A stretch of 64,000 bases of DNA from Diplolepis rosae (taxonomy: Eukaryota; Arthropoda; Insecta; Hymenoptera; Diplolepididae), in NCBI GenBank assembly GCA_030998225.1, contig JAPYXD010000727.1, positions 7,316,001 through 7,380,000 of the forward strand. Reading direction: 5' to 3'. The stretch's first letter is position 1. Every line of letters begins with the position of its first letter. Position numbers and translations under genes: made by a program. Below the pieces are notes generated by a model. That model ran no database searches. It was not told the DNA's origin and saw only the letters and a list, made by a program, of their open reading frames with translations. Positions 1 to 11,100 of this stretch are shown in pieces.

Positions 1-143
1 TTTACTCCCCGAAAATCGTTTTTATCAAGTTCACAAAATCACATATTTCTTCTCTCATAGTGAGGATATTTCTCGAGTTGGTTTGATTGTGAAAGATTCT
101 GTTATTATATGTGAAACAATTAAATGGGTATTTGGTACCGCAC

Positions 144-172
144 TTTTCGGGGGTGATTTTTGCCCCCGAAAA
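144..172. repeat. Perfect hairpin TTTTCGGGGG / CCCCCGAAAA
   Basis: A 10-bp stem with a 9-nt loop. The window also starts with ccccgaaaatcg, so this may be the edge of a repeat that begins outside. Confidence 0.4.
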
Positions 173-282
173 ACCATTTTGGGAAAGTAAAAAAAGAATG
201 TGTCGCTTAGTTTTTCGACTACTACAACATATGTGCGAACGAGACTTGCTCCTCTACGCACGATGCGCTGGCAAAGCAATTT

Positions 283-655
283 ATGGATGTAAAAGAAAAT
301 ACTGTGGGGAAATCGGACTTGGGCGCTTCTTCAGGAGCTGAGGGATGGAAGGACGTCCTTCAGCTCCTGAGGGAGCAAATCGAGATAATGAAGAAATTGG
401 CGAGGGCTCTCAGCGGCATCCAGCAGGGCATGCTGAGAAACAACACTCGCCATGTCACTGATTCAGTAAATGAGGCTACTGAGGTGTTGGGAAGAATGCT
501 CAACACCCACTAGAAAGCGGGGTGGAAATCCAGAAATGGCTGGAATCCTACCCTGCCTCGAAAAACATGGGTATCTGTCGGAGACCACGCTCTGCGTCTC
601 TGGGAGATATCCCAAAAAAGCTAAAAAAGGGGGAGAAGAGGGTTGCTCCTTCCTT
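283..655 (+). pseudogene. Possible retroelement gag N-terminal fragment
   Basis: A 76-codon frame (GAEGWKDVLQLLREQIEIMK...LNTH) followed in other frames by a basic stretch (SLGDIPKKLKKGEKRVAPSF). It is GC-richer than its surroundings, like the gag element at 37.5 kb, and the helical-then-basic order is similar, but I see no diagnostic motif. A short palindrome (aaggacgtcctt) lies at 350. Confidence 0.25.
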
Positions 656-814
656 TAAGCCTTTCTATTCCTTCTTTTGCATTCTCCTTTTCATATTAAT
701 TCTTTTTAATACGCTTCCGTTACATTTTACTAGGTCTATTGAAAAAAGTAGGATTTGCTCATTTTCTTTTCCCGCTGGTGGGTTTTTAGACGGAGGAAAA
801 ATCGTGTATTCGTA

Positions 815-2290
815 GGAATACAAATTCTTAATTATTCTATATTCAGCTCTTATTACTGGTTGATTTTATATTTACTCCCGTACAGATTGAATTTCGCGCT
901 AAATCAGAATTCTTTTAATTAATTTTAATTTTAAAGAGTAACCTCTCCAATTTTCATCGTAAAATATTTAGAACTTTCTGTTTCACAGCGACTTGAAGAA
1001 GCAATTTTAATTAAATTTTCTTTTTAGTAAAATCCAATTACTTGGTTTTTTTTAACCCATAAAGTGGTATGTTTTAAAAATTCAATTTTCCAAAAAAACG
1101 ATTTTTATGGCTTCAGGGGCCATTTTAAACGACCCGGAATGTCGTGGTAATTTTCATGCTGGGTTGTAGAATCCAGTGGCTCAATTACAAAAACTTAATT
1201 TGCAATTGTCACAATTTTAGATAGTACAAACGTTCCTTAATTCCTTTTATTTTATTTCCAAAATTTTTGGTGTGCACCATAGGACACATGTTTAAAGAGC
1301 CGATTGAATTTGAAATTTACACATAGAAATATTTTTTAATATTTTGTCTATTTTTTGGTGCACTTGCACTCCTGCTCGCACACCCATCCTCATCGCTCTC
1401 TTTTCTCTCTCTTCTTTTCCTGTATTCCTTTCATATTTTCATTTTCTACCTAAAAACAAAATCGTAGTCAAATGATACTTTCAATTCGTGCATTTCTGAA
1501 TAAAATATTGGCTCGCTTATTTGGAAATATAAAAATTGAAAATTTACCAAACCTCATACTAGCAAATTGTAATTTGAAAATTAAAAATTATCCTTCCTAT
1601 TCAGATAAAACTTACTCGGAATATCAAAATTCTTTAATACTAAAAAAATTTTGGAATAAAATGAAAATAATAAAATATAAATTCACGACAAACAATAATG
1701 CGATGCTTGGTGGAGGGAAGCGGAAGGGTTTAAAATGATTAACTCCTTGAATAAAAGGATGGAAACAAAAGTAATATTTATTAGATAATTTTGATTTACT
1801 TAACAGACTCCTGCATTTGCCTGTGCTTCTAAATTACAAAATCTCTATACCTCACACTGCTCCAGCACAATCTGGCAGGGAAAAACCACGTCGTGGAAAA
1901 ACCTCCGGAAGGAGTCTAACATAATAAATATCAAAAACTAAGAGTAATTATGTAATGTCCCGAGCAAAAGGCAAGGGTAGTTTGGATTTTTGGATGTAAG
2001 GGAGGCTGTTAGCTGATTATATCAGGTTGGTAGGGCCTGATAATTTATTTTTGTTTGTGGGTACGTTGTCACTTGTCAGGTCTATGGGACCTGAGTTGCT
2101 CACAATGATAATAAAACACTCAATTTATGAATATATAAGGTAATTTATTATAAATAAATGAGATGTTGCATAAGATTATACACAGAACGATACTCAGGTG
2201 GTAACTTACTTGTCTACCTCTTAAATTAGAGGGCACAAGAAAGAATTGTCGTTTGTTACTCCTATAATTGCAAGTCAACGGCCCAAATCC
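815..2290. other. Non-coding AT-rich stretch
   Basis: Apart from the dispersed repeat at 925-1060, nothing recognisable. The sequence from 1953 (tgtaatgtcccgagcaaaag) has the look of an LTR start, but no matching end, primer site or second LTR was found. Confidence 0.4.
925..1060. repeat. Dispersed repeat, related to 36560-36690
   Basis: Shared strings include agttacccctccaattt (agtaacctctccaattt here) and taattaaattttcttttt. Identity unknown. Confidence 0.45.
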
Positions 2291-2292
2291 TT

Positions 2293-2420
2293 GCAGGATG
2301 GTTGGGTTTCGTTTGAGTCTCCGTGAGGTAGCAAAACAACAATCAATTTCGCAGGAGGTAATTTGGTTTTAGTTTGAGTCTCCGTAGGCAGCAAAACAAC
2401 GATAAATCGTGCAGGAGGTA
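2293..2420 (+). repeat. Tandem repeat, about 59 bp x 2.2
   Basis: Units begin GCAGGAKG and contain GTTTGAGTCTCCGT and AGCAAAACAAC, at 2293, 2351 and (partial) 2411. Confidence 0.7.
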
Positions 2421-2863
2421 TAGTGTGAGGGATGCAAGTCCACCAACTGGTAAGAAAATTATCCGCTTATGTATCTTTCTAAGTACTCGAGAAGTGAATC
2501 AGACATGCACTTGTTAACAAGATAGGTTAGTTCGTCCTGATTTTAGAAATAAATCACTATTAACCGACACGACTAGGTACGAAGATACACGTAATACAAA
2601 GGAACTATCTAGCACTACTGTTTCTGGACTTGCACCACTTAAGGACCAACGATTTCATTTACCAAGTACCGAAGGTAGAATCTTGCTCATAAAAATCCAC
2701 TGAGACTTACGTTTATCAAAGGGTCTGCTCACGACGTTGACTTACTGGTCCGAAATGAATCGAGTTAACCTTACAACTGATCGGAACTTAATGACAAACC
2801 ATCAGAGGTAAATCTGGGGTATATATACTATTGATGCTTCCAATATTGGAAGCAGATCAGCGT

Positions 2864-2962
2864 AAATCGGTGGCATGGCACGTTCGAATCGCAAATCGGT
2901 GGCAAGGCACGTACGAATCGCAAATCGGTGAAACGGCACGTACGAATTACAAATCGATGGCC
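2864..2962 (+). repeat. Tandem repeat, 29 bp x 3.4
   Basis: Units AAATCGGTGGCAWGGCACGT plus CGAATCGC follow each other without spacers, so this is a minisatellite and not a CRISPR. Confidence 0.8.
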
Positions 2963-3291
2963 AGACACAATCTCTGCAAGAGTTTAATGGGTTCATCTCT
3001 TCTATTGCCCAATTTTATTTTTAGTTTCCAAATGAATGCAGTTTTAATTATTTGTTTCTGCATTTATTTGTCTATGCTTTATATTATTTATTTTATAAAC
3101 TATGATTAATAATCGATTGTCAACGATCAACCAATCAATCTTTCTTTTTTGATCCATGACCAATAATCGACTTCCATCCATTGATCCCTATTGATTATCG
3201 GCAATCAATACACAATAGCACTAATAATGATCAATACTATATTACTAACCGGAATGTTAATAATAGTTGTAATATTATACTAATATATATA

Positions 3292-4602
3292 CCACCTTGA
3301 TCAAAAAGTTTTAGGACTTTATTTTTAAAATCAAAAATACAAGTTTATTCATCATAATCGATATTGTCCCCTTCAAAGTACACCCCATCGACTGCAACGC
3401 ACTTATGCCAGCGCTTGATCCAATCCTCGAAACATTTTTTATAATCGGTTTGCGGTATAGCCATCAGAGCCATCTTCGATTTTTCCATGATCTTATCTCG
3501 GGTGCTGTAACGCGTTCCGCGGAGCAGTTTCTTGAGTCGACCAAATAGGAAAAAATCGCAGGGAGCCAAATCAGGTGAATGCGGTGGTTGTTGGATGGTA
3601 TTCGTTTCGTCTTTAGCCAAATGCTCACGGATAACGATGGCATTGTGGGACGGTGCGTTATCGTGGTGCAAAATCCACGAGTTGTTTGCCCACAAATCCG
3701 GTCTTTTTTGGCCAATTTCTTGACGCAAACGCCTCATAACGTCCAAATAATACTCCTTGTTGACGGTCTGGCCTTCTGGAAGGAATTCAATATGCACAAC
3801 ACCTCTGTAATCCATGAAAACCGTAAGCATCACCTTTTTCGTTTGAAAACGACGTGGTTTTTTCGGTCGCGGCTCATTGGGTAAACGCCATTCACTCGCT
3901 TGATGTCTGGAGTGCGTGTCATACTCATAAATTCACGTCTCGTCACCAGTAATTATCTGTTTGACGAATGATGGATCGGAGTCTACCTTGGAAAGCATGT
4001 CTTTTGCGTCATCAACGCGATCCCTTTTTTGCATGAAATTCAAGTCTTTTGGCATCAGCTTTGCAGCGACACGTCTGAGGCCCAAATCATTAACCAAAAT
4101 ATCTTGAGCGGATCCGTAAGCAATGTTCGACTGCTCTGCAATCTCTCTAATGGTCAATTTACGGCTTACGGTCATCCACCCTTTGAATTCGTTGATGTTT
4201 TCATCAGTTTTCGCCGTCGACGGCCTGCCACGGCGTTCGTCATCCTCGACCGACTCATGACCACTTCTGAAGCGTTCGTGCCAGCGGAAAACGTTCGATC
4301 TCGTTAGTGTCGTTACCGAAACACTTCTCCAACATTTCCAAGATCTGCGCACCGTTAAATCCAGTTTTAACTCAAAATTTAATGCAAAGTCGATGACATT
4401 TTTTTTTGTGAAAAATCGAAACCACACACAAAGATAGATGTACACAATACAGCGTCACTTCAACAAATGTCAAGCTATGAAGCTGAAAATCTGACAGAAC
4501 GTCAATGACACTTCTACCAACACAACAACAAAAGAAGAATTGAAATTGGCCGAACGAGAGCGCCATACGGTGACGAGTCCTAAAACTTTTTGATCAAGGT
4601 GG
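3292..4602 (-). mobile_element. Complete but inactive irritans-type mariner, 1311 bp
   Basis: Nearly identical terminal inverted repeats of about 27 bp (CCACCTTGATCAAAAAGTTT...) sit at 3292 and 4602, flanked by TA target duplications at 3290-3291 and 4603-4604. The transposase reads on the minus strand. It shows the HTH half (WHERFRSGHESVEDDERRGR), ITGDET (first Asp), ILHHDNAPSH (second Asp) and SPDLAPCDFFLFG (third Asp, D34D spacing). Length and TIRs are normal for mariner; damage is confined to the coding region. Confidence 0.93.
3345..4445 (-). pseudogene. Mariner transposase, broken
   Basis: This is the DDE/D34D transposase of the element at 3292-4602. The reading frame is stopped by a single in-frame TGA at 3935-3933, just after ITGDET, where mariners normally have Trp (TGG to TGA fits). 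At the N-terminal end the conserved region before WHERF reads in two frames, pointing to compensating small indels around 4300-4380. The C-terminus (GVYFEGDNIDYDE) is intact. Not functional as it stands. Confidence 0.88.
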
Positions 4603-4649
4603 TATAGACATCATATTTAATGAGGCTGTGCTAAAAACTTCTGATTCTC

Positions 4650-4760
4650 TCATTCTAATCTTGCGTCACCCTGAGCAGGAAAATGAAATAACTTTGCCCC
4701 TTCCGACCGTTTGTTTGGACAACCGAAGAATTGGCAACAATCGACAAACTTCGATGACAT
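4650..4760 (-). pseudogene. Truncated THAP exon of a P-element-like transposase (copy 1)
   Basis: Starting at 4760 the minus strand reads MSSKFVDCCQFFGC and continues through FHFPAQGD to RLE, then stops. This is the first half of a C2CH THAP zinc finger, the DNA-binding domain of P-element/THAP9 transposases. It matches the exon at 51909-51783 almost residue for residue, and homology breaks right after RLE. The upstream sequence to about 5650 is a copy of the P-element 5' region, so this is a 5' end fragment without the rest of the gene. Confidence 0.7.
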
Positions 4761-5650
4761 TTAAAAAACCTGGAAATTAAAAAAACACACACCCCCAACC
4801 ACACAAGACACACACACACTTACGCAAATTCTCTTGCACCCTTTTCTTTTTAAACCGACCTCCGCTTCTTAGCTTTTCCTCTGCACGTGCAGGGACCAAG
4901 CAGATTTAATAGGTTTTACACCTATTTCACTTTCGAGTGGCAAGTTCAGTTTAAAAATCACTTACAGCTGATCTCGGAGGAAGCTGAAAATGCTCTGCCT
5001 TAATTTCTTTCCAGAAAATTGCTCGGATTAAAATTCGGTAGAAGACCGTTTAAAAACCGTGCTTTCTTGACAAGGCTATAAATCAAGGTGACTCAATTAT
5101 TTTTTTGTTTTAGAAGTTCACTACATATTTACGCTTGCGATTTCGGCGGCGTAAACAGAAAGGTCACAGAAGGACAATCCTTACACCTCTCTTTATTATT
5201 TTCGTCAGATTTGTGGAAGAGGTGTATCGAGAATATTTAGAAGACAAGAGATTTCTTTTATGAAAAAAGTATTGAATGTTCAAAAATAGGCACAAATTTT
5301 TAACATTCTCATCATCAATGAGATGGTTTTATTTTATTGGTTTTATGTGAAAAATACCTTCTAAATTTTTTTGTATTGTTTTGTAGATTTAAAAAAAAAT
5401 TTCAATGAATTTCGTGAATTTAAAATAACAGAAATATTTTTCATTGACGGAAAAAATCACGAGAAATAAGAATCTAGAATTTCAAAATATCCTAAATTAA
5501 AATTGATCCAATTATATAATTTCTGAGTTATTAAATTAAAGCAAATTTTAAAATTCAAGTAAGGACCTGTTTATTGGAAATTTCTTCTTTTTTATGAAGT
5601 GCAAAATAAATTATTGTCAGGCAAAATCCATCAAGACTTTTGTCACATAC
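4655..5650 (-). repeat. P-element-like 5' end, copy 1 (uninterrupted version)
   Basis: About 1 kb is duplicated at 51806-53485. Matching landmarks are the GT/CA-rich leader, 'ctgcacgtgcagggac', 'tagaagttcactacatattt' and 'aggcaaaatccatcaa'. The copy at 52 kb carries an extra 510-bp insertion (52273-52783) and another of about 130 bp near 52910-53050. This copy shows the pre-insertion state. Confidence 0.7.
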
Positions 5651-7391
5651 GAGGACACCTGTCGAGAGTTTATACTATCTGATACGCGACTAGTGATCCT
5701 CCGATAATGTAAGCAGTGACAAAATTTTCAAACTCAACTAATTAATTTGAAAGTATAATAATTAATAAATGTAGTTAAAAAGTAGAATTATATAAAATAT
5801 ATTTTAAATACCTATTATATTAAATATTGTATAATAACTCAAATAAAACAAGTGTCAACATTGATTAATTAAATCAATTGGCTTGAATCTAAAGTATTTT
5901 TAGGAATTTTGAAAATTAACATTGCTTGAGAGTGGGCACCAAAAAAAAATACATTTCAAAAGATGTTTTCAAAAAGTCTCTATCACTTATTTTAGTAAAA
6001 GGAATTGAAAAAAATCTGTGACTTTTGTTTCATAAAGTTTCAAGGTTTTATTCGGAAAATTATGTACGAAAATATGTAATACTGATAGAGTTCTGAAGTT
6101 TGCACTTTTCAAACTAATATCTAAACATAGATATAAGGATTTCAAATGATAAAATCTCCATAAATGTGTATGTTACCGACGATTGATGCGAGGATATAAA
6201 GTACATCATTACCAACATGTGAAAATTAAGGCATAGTGCTCAATAATGATCCAGAGTTTTTTCACGTGTAAACTGGTTAAAAACATTATTTATCGAATAT
6301 TATAATAACATCATTATTTTCAATATATTTTTCTGAATGTAGTCTATTTCAATAAAGAGTTTATGCTTTGTGACTTCCGGAAGGTGGGGATAGACATAAT
6401 ATTCTATCAAGTAGAAACAAACGAGTTTAGTAAGCTAATTGATTTATTCTAAAATTAAATTTTTTGCTTTTGTAAAATCGATATATTGTAAATACAAATG
6501 AATACTATGTATTTTCGAAAACAAAATTAAAAAATACTATTTTATTTTGAAATGCCTACCCAGGAAAAAAAAAACCGATAGAATGTGCGTCTCTTTGAAT
6601 TGTGTATCTGTCATTTGCATATTCAGGAAATAAAAATTCAATCGGATGGTGACACTTGGAATCTGCCATTTGTGCGCAATGTTTTAAATCTGCCATTCGA
6701 CATTGGTTAAATCGTTAAGTGAATAGAGTTGAATAAGATTGATTAACCTCAAATAATTTCTAATGGTAATGTACGATTCATTGATGTTCGCATGAATCGG
6801 TTGAAATTCCAAATGAAATGGAAGTCTTAAAAGGTCACTCTGAATAAGAGAAATTCAATAAAAACAGAATACGAATTGTATTGTAAACGATTGTTCACTT
6901 TAAATACATTATTTTCTATCGGAAATATTGGTTTTCAATCTGTTAATGCTGAAATTCCAGTGACAGATACGCAATTCAGAACACCTCAAAGCCCATTCAA
7001 ATTTAACGCATATGAATGGTTTATTGTTTCCTGGGTATGAAAGCAATATTTTGATGTTCACATTAATATCGTTAAATTATTAAATAATAAATGCAACATT
7101 CAAATAACTGATATATTTATTTAGATCAAGCAAAATAAAATATAATTTTATCTCTGAATATAAATGAGTTAATATTTGAATCAACTAAAATCAGTGAACT
7201 AGTTTTGTCGACGCAGTAACAATTATTATCCGCCGATTTTTGATTGAAAATGACTCATTGTATATTGAAAGTAGCATATTAATTTCAATTTATTCAAATG
7301 TAAACTAAGTTGGGTTCAGAGTTCAAACATACGTCGGATCAAGTATTCATTTTTCTTGAACCCGTCTGGTATGTTATTGGCGTATTTAGGG
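5651..7391. other. 3' flank of gene A
   Basis: AT-rich, no ORF. Duplicated at 24130-25977 and, more weakly, near 57.4 kb. Holds the AATAAA at about 7294-7289. Confidence 0.5.
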
Positions 7392-8110
7392 TCATTCCTC
7401 TTGACCTTTACTTCGCGAACCCGAATTTTTAGAATGCTTCTTCCTGAGAAATCTAGATGTATCGAGAAAAGGAATATTTTCGGACAAATTAGGATATGGT
7501 AACGCTCTGCGATATGGCATTGCTGATTGGGGTCCATCGTGGTCTTGGCTATCATGAGGCGATCTGTTTACCCTGGTCTTAATCGGTCTTGAAGATTGGA
7601 AAAGTTTCATTAAATCATCTGCATCGTTTGTGTTTTGAGGATTCATATGACTTAGCTGATGAGAATCAATACCGCTTTGGTGACGAGTATCCACAGGGTT
7701 TAGGTTCATAGCACCCATTTGGTATTGGCTCCAATCACTCACAAGGTTTGGGTGATGAGTACCTATAGGGTTTAGGTTCAAACCACCCATTTGGTATTGG
7801 CTCCAATCACTCACAAGCTTTGGGTCATGAGCAGCCGTAGGGCCTTGGTGATGAGTACCCATAGCGTTTAGATTCCAAGCGCCCGCATGGCCTTGGTGAT
7901 GAGCAGCCATAGAGTGTTGGTCATATCCATACATTTGGCCTTGGCCATAATCACCCATAAGGCCTGGGTTAGAAGCACCCATACAGCCTAGGTGTTTAGA
8001 ATTCGTATCGGGTAAGCATGGAGTATCCACTACACCTGGAGATTCAAAATATGCATTGCTTGACTCTGCATGAGCTTTACCTTTACCTTTATCTTTTTCT
8101 TTGCTGTTAG
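7392..8110 (-). CDS. Gene A last exon: H/Q/N/G/M-rich repetitive tail
   Basis: This exon follows an acceptor (TTGTTACAG) and codes for about 238 residues up to TGA at 7394-7392. It starts with a Lys-rich stretch (KEKDKGKGK). Next come degenerate repeats rich in His, Gln, Asn, Gly and Met (HHQG, GQGQMYGYDQ), including a 24-residue unit LVSDWSQYQMG...THH present about twice and visible as a 72-bp DNA repeat at about 7685-7830. It ends in a basic stretch (RFLRKKHSK...RSKGQEE). The tail has no protease homology and is probably disordered. The corresponding exon of gene B sits at the same phase-1 junction but has a different sequence. Function is not recognised. Confidence 0.7.
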
Positions 8111-11100
8111 CTGTAACAAATTAAAATTGAAATTATGACACCATTAAAGAAACGCCTAGATCGTTCTAAAATAAGTAAACAGTTTTTAATATAAGTTTCC
8201 AATATAAAATTTTGTAACTTTTTTCAATATGAAACAAAAGGAACAATTGCGACTTAAGCATATTATTCAACAAAGAAATTGATTTGATCAAAGTCTGATT
8301 TACTAGATCCAAAGAGGACATACTTGAATGAATTGAATTTTACTTGAATCAGACAAGTTTATTTGTTAAATAGACCAAATAGTACTTGTGCGATTAGCAA
8401 TAAGACATATACACAGACTAGGCCGAATTAAAAATTCACCCAAAACGATATGGGGGAAATAGTTAAATCATATTATTGTCTTTATGCAATGATTTTTTTT
8501 TTTTAAATCAGGAACGTTCTATTTGAAAAAACTTTTTACTCATCAGTTTTCTTGTACTATAAGTTCTGAAATTGAATGCTTTTTTTCCTTTTTGGTATAC
8601 AGTTAACGTCGTTTTTAAATGACAGTGCTATGAACAATTAAATTTGGTGTAACACTACATGGAAAACTCCATATCGCTGTGGTAGAAATATTAAAGTGGT
8701 CGCAAGGTTATGGTATCGTTTTTAGTAAGATAATTATTATAAAATACGGTGTCGCTACCTGTGCGATACGTTTCGCTACGACCGCGATACACTGTATAAG
8801 GATCTCAGCTCTCATAATTAAATAGTTGAGAGAACGATATACGCATTTACGTGCCGCGTAAAGAAATTTTTCAGCATAATTTTCATTGTGTAAAAAGACC
8901 AAAAAGGCTTACATGATGATTTTTGAATAATTTTTATCAAATTGGTAGATCAAGTAACAAATTCACATCTCCACTGTATAGGCGTCAGAGCGTTACACTT
9001 TTTGTGGCTACCGTAAAGATACGTATACTGCTACCAGAGCGGAACTGTATCGTTACAGGGGCTATTTTGAGAGTTTCGCTGTATTGCATCTCAGATATCG
9101 TTCTAATAGCGATATATAGCTCTTACATAGCATTTAGAAAAATTAATATTTCGGTGGCGCTGTCGTAGCGATATGGAGTTTTCCGTGTAATGGATTTGCA
9201 GAAGCATATGAATATCTGGGCTGGCAATATGAACAATGATTTTAAATTTATGATATTTATGATTTATAAATAATAAATGTCATTGAGTAGCTTTTTCTTA
9301 ATAGGTTCAAGTGGATAAGCAAGTTTAAAATTAATTCAATTTTTAACTTAATTTTGAAATGCCTTTAATCATTCGAATATTTATTTTTCATGATAACGTA
9401 ATTATTATCTTAAGCAATTACATTTTGAAGGGCATATAATACGTGTAGGGAATCAGAAAAGCTTATTTATTTTAAGTTTCTATATGTTAGTGTCCAAAAT
9501 ACATAAAACTCTGCTTTCAAAAGTTTATAAATACTATAAAAGGTAATAGCGGACGTAGATAGACAACTTTCCGTTTAGAGAATGAAAAAAAATTGAATTT
9601 TAAAATATCTATCGGAATTTGATTATTTATTATCAAAACCATAATTTGTCTATATACGTCCATTTTCATCTTCTCTACTATTTCTCAAAATATGAAAACA
9701 ATATTTAAAATGTTTCGAACGTAAGCATTCAGAAACCGAATCAAGTTTTTCGCATGTTCTCACTAATTTTGTTAAGTATCCCATGCCCTTAAGGGGGCAC
9801 TCTATGAAATGGTTTCAAAAAATCGATTTTTTTGATGTTGCTTTAATCGATAGATATATTATCTGAGAACATTATTGCAAAGTTTCAAAGTCGAACTCTG
9901 AATACTTTCGGAGACACAGTTCTTTGAATTTACTCGCGCTCAGCCTTGCAGGCTAAGAATTTGAAGTCCTACAAACACCCCCCACGTGTCATTCCAACAG
10001 ATGTTGAGAAACACATTCGGCCAATCTATAAAGAGCTTTCTAAGGTTGATCGTTTAACCAAGTGTTTGGGCGGGCATACACAGAATGCCAACGAGTCGTT
10101 CAACAGTACGGTGTGGCGCCTTTGCCCGAAACATTTGCATTCAGGGAAAAAAATCGTTGAGACCGCCGCCTTTATCGCTGCAGGAACTTTCAATGAAGGG
10201 CACGCCGCGATTTTGTTGGTGATGGTCATGCTGAACATAACAATCGGGCAGCAATGCAAGACGATGGCCACGGTGTGCCCACTCCCATAGGCCAAGTGGC
10301 GAAAGAAAAATAGTGATTGCTACGTCCCCTAGTCGCCGCTAGTGTGTCATCGAAATGAACGCTGTGCGCGGTAGACATGTTGTCACTTGTCTGCAGTACA
10401 ATCAGCAGTACTTTACTGTTTGCCCTCCAAATGAAAATAGTTGTAGCTGCAAATCGGGTAAGTCACCAATAAATTTTGTTTTGAATCTAAAATAAAACTC
10501 ATAAAGGCTTGGTTTCTCGTTTTGTTCATAAAAATTAATTACTTATTATATTGCAAAACGCGGTAAGAAAGTTTGCATTGAAAAGTATTTTCGTTTTTCA
10601 ATTTTAAATCCGGATTCAAGTGTCGATAAAGATAAAACTCCCCATTCAAAGCTGATTTAAGCCATGTAACGTAACCTAAAATATAATAAAATCCTAATTT
10701 TTCCTTTTTCGCATGGGAAGGCGAAAATTTCGCGCCCTTCATTTCTGTATCCAAAGTGGAGGGGGAGGGGTAGTTTTCGTGAAATTTAGTTCCTGCTACG
10801 TCCCCTAGATGTCGCTGATATAAATTCATTTGCTCCGCCACCATCTGTAAGTACCCCTTTGTAATACATGGGAGTGGGCACACCGTGACGATGGCGGACC
10901 AATTGGACGAGGCTCGACTCGCGCGCGCGGGCAAGCGATACAGCGAGTCCACCAAAGAGGCTTGTACGGCTCAAAGGGCGGCCCGATTGGCTGAGAACGA
11001 CTTTTTCGAGGATTGCGAGAGGTTGATGTATGGAGCTAGCATAGCCGGCTAGAATTTTAAGCCTGTAAGTCCCCACGAACTATCTTTTTCCGAACCTAAA

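Noticed and set aside
2864..2962. CRISPR-like direct repeats
   Set aside because: The 29-bp units abut without spacers, and the surroundings are eukaryotic.
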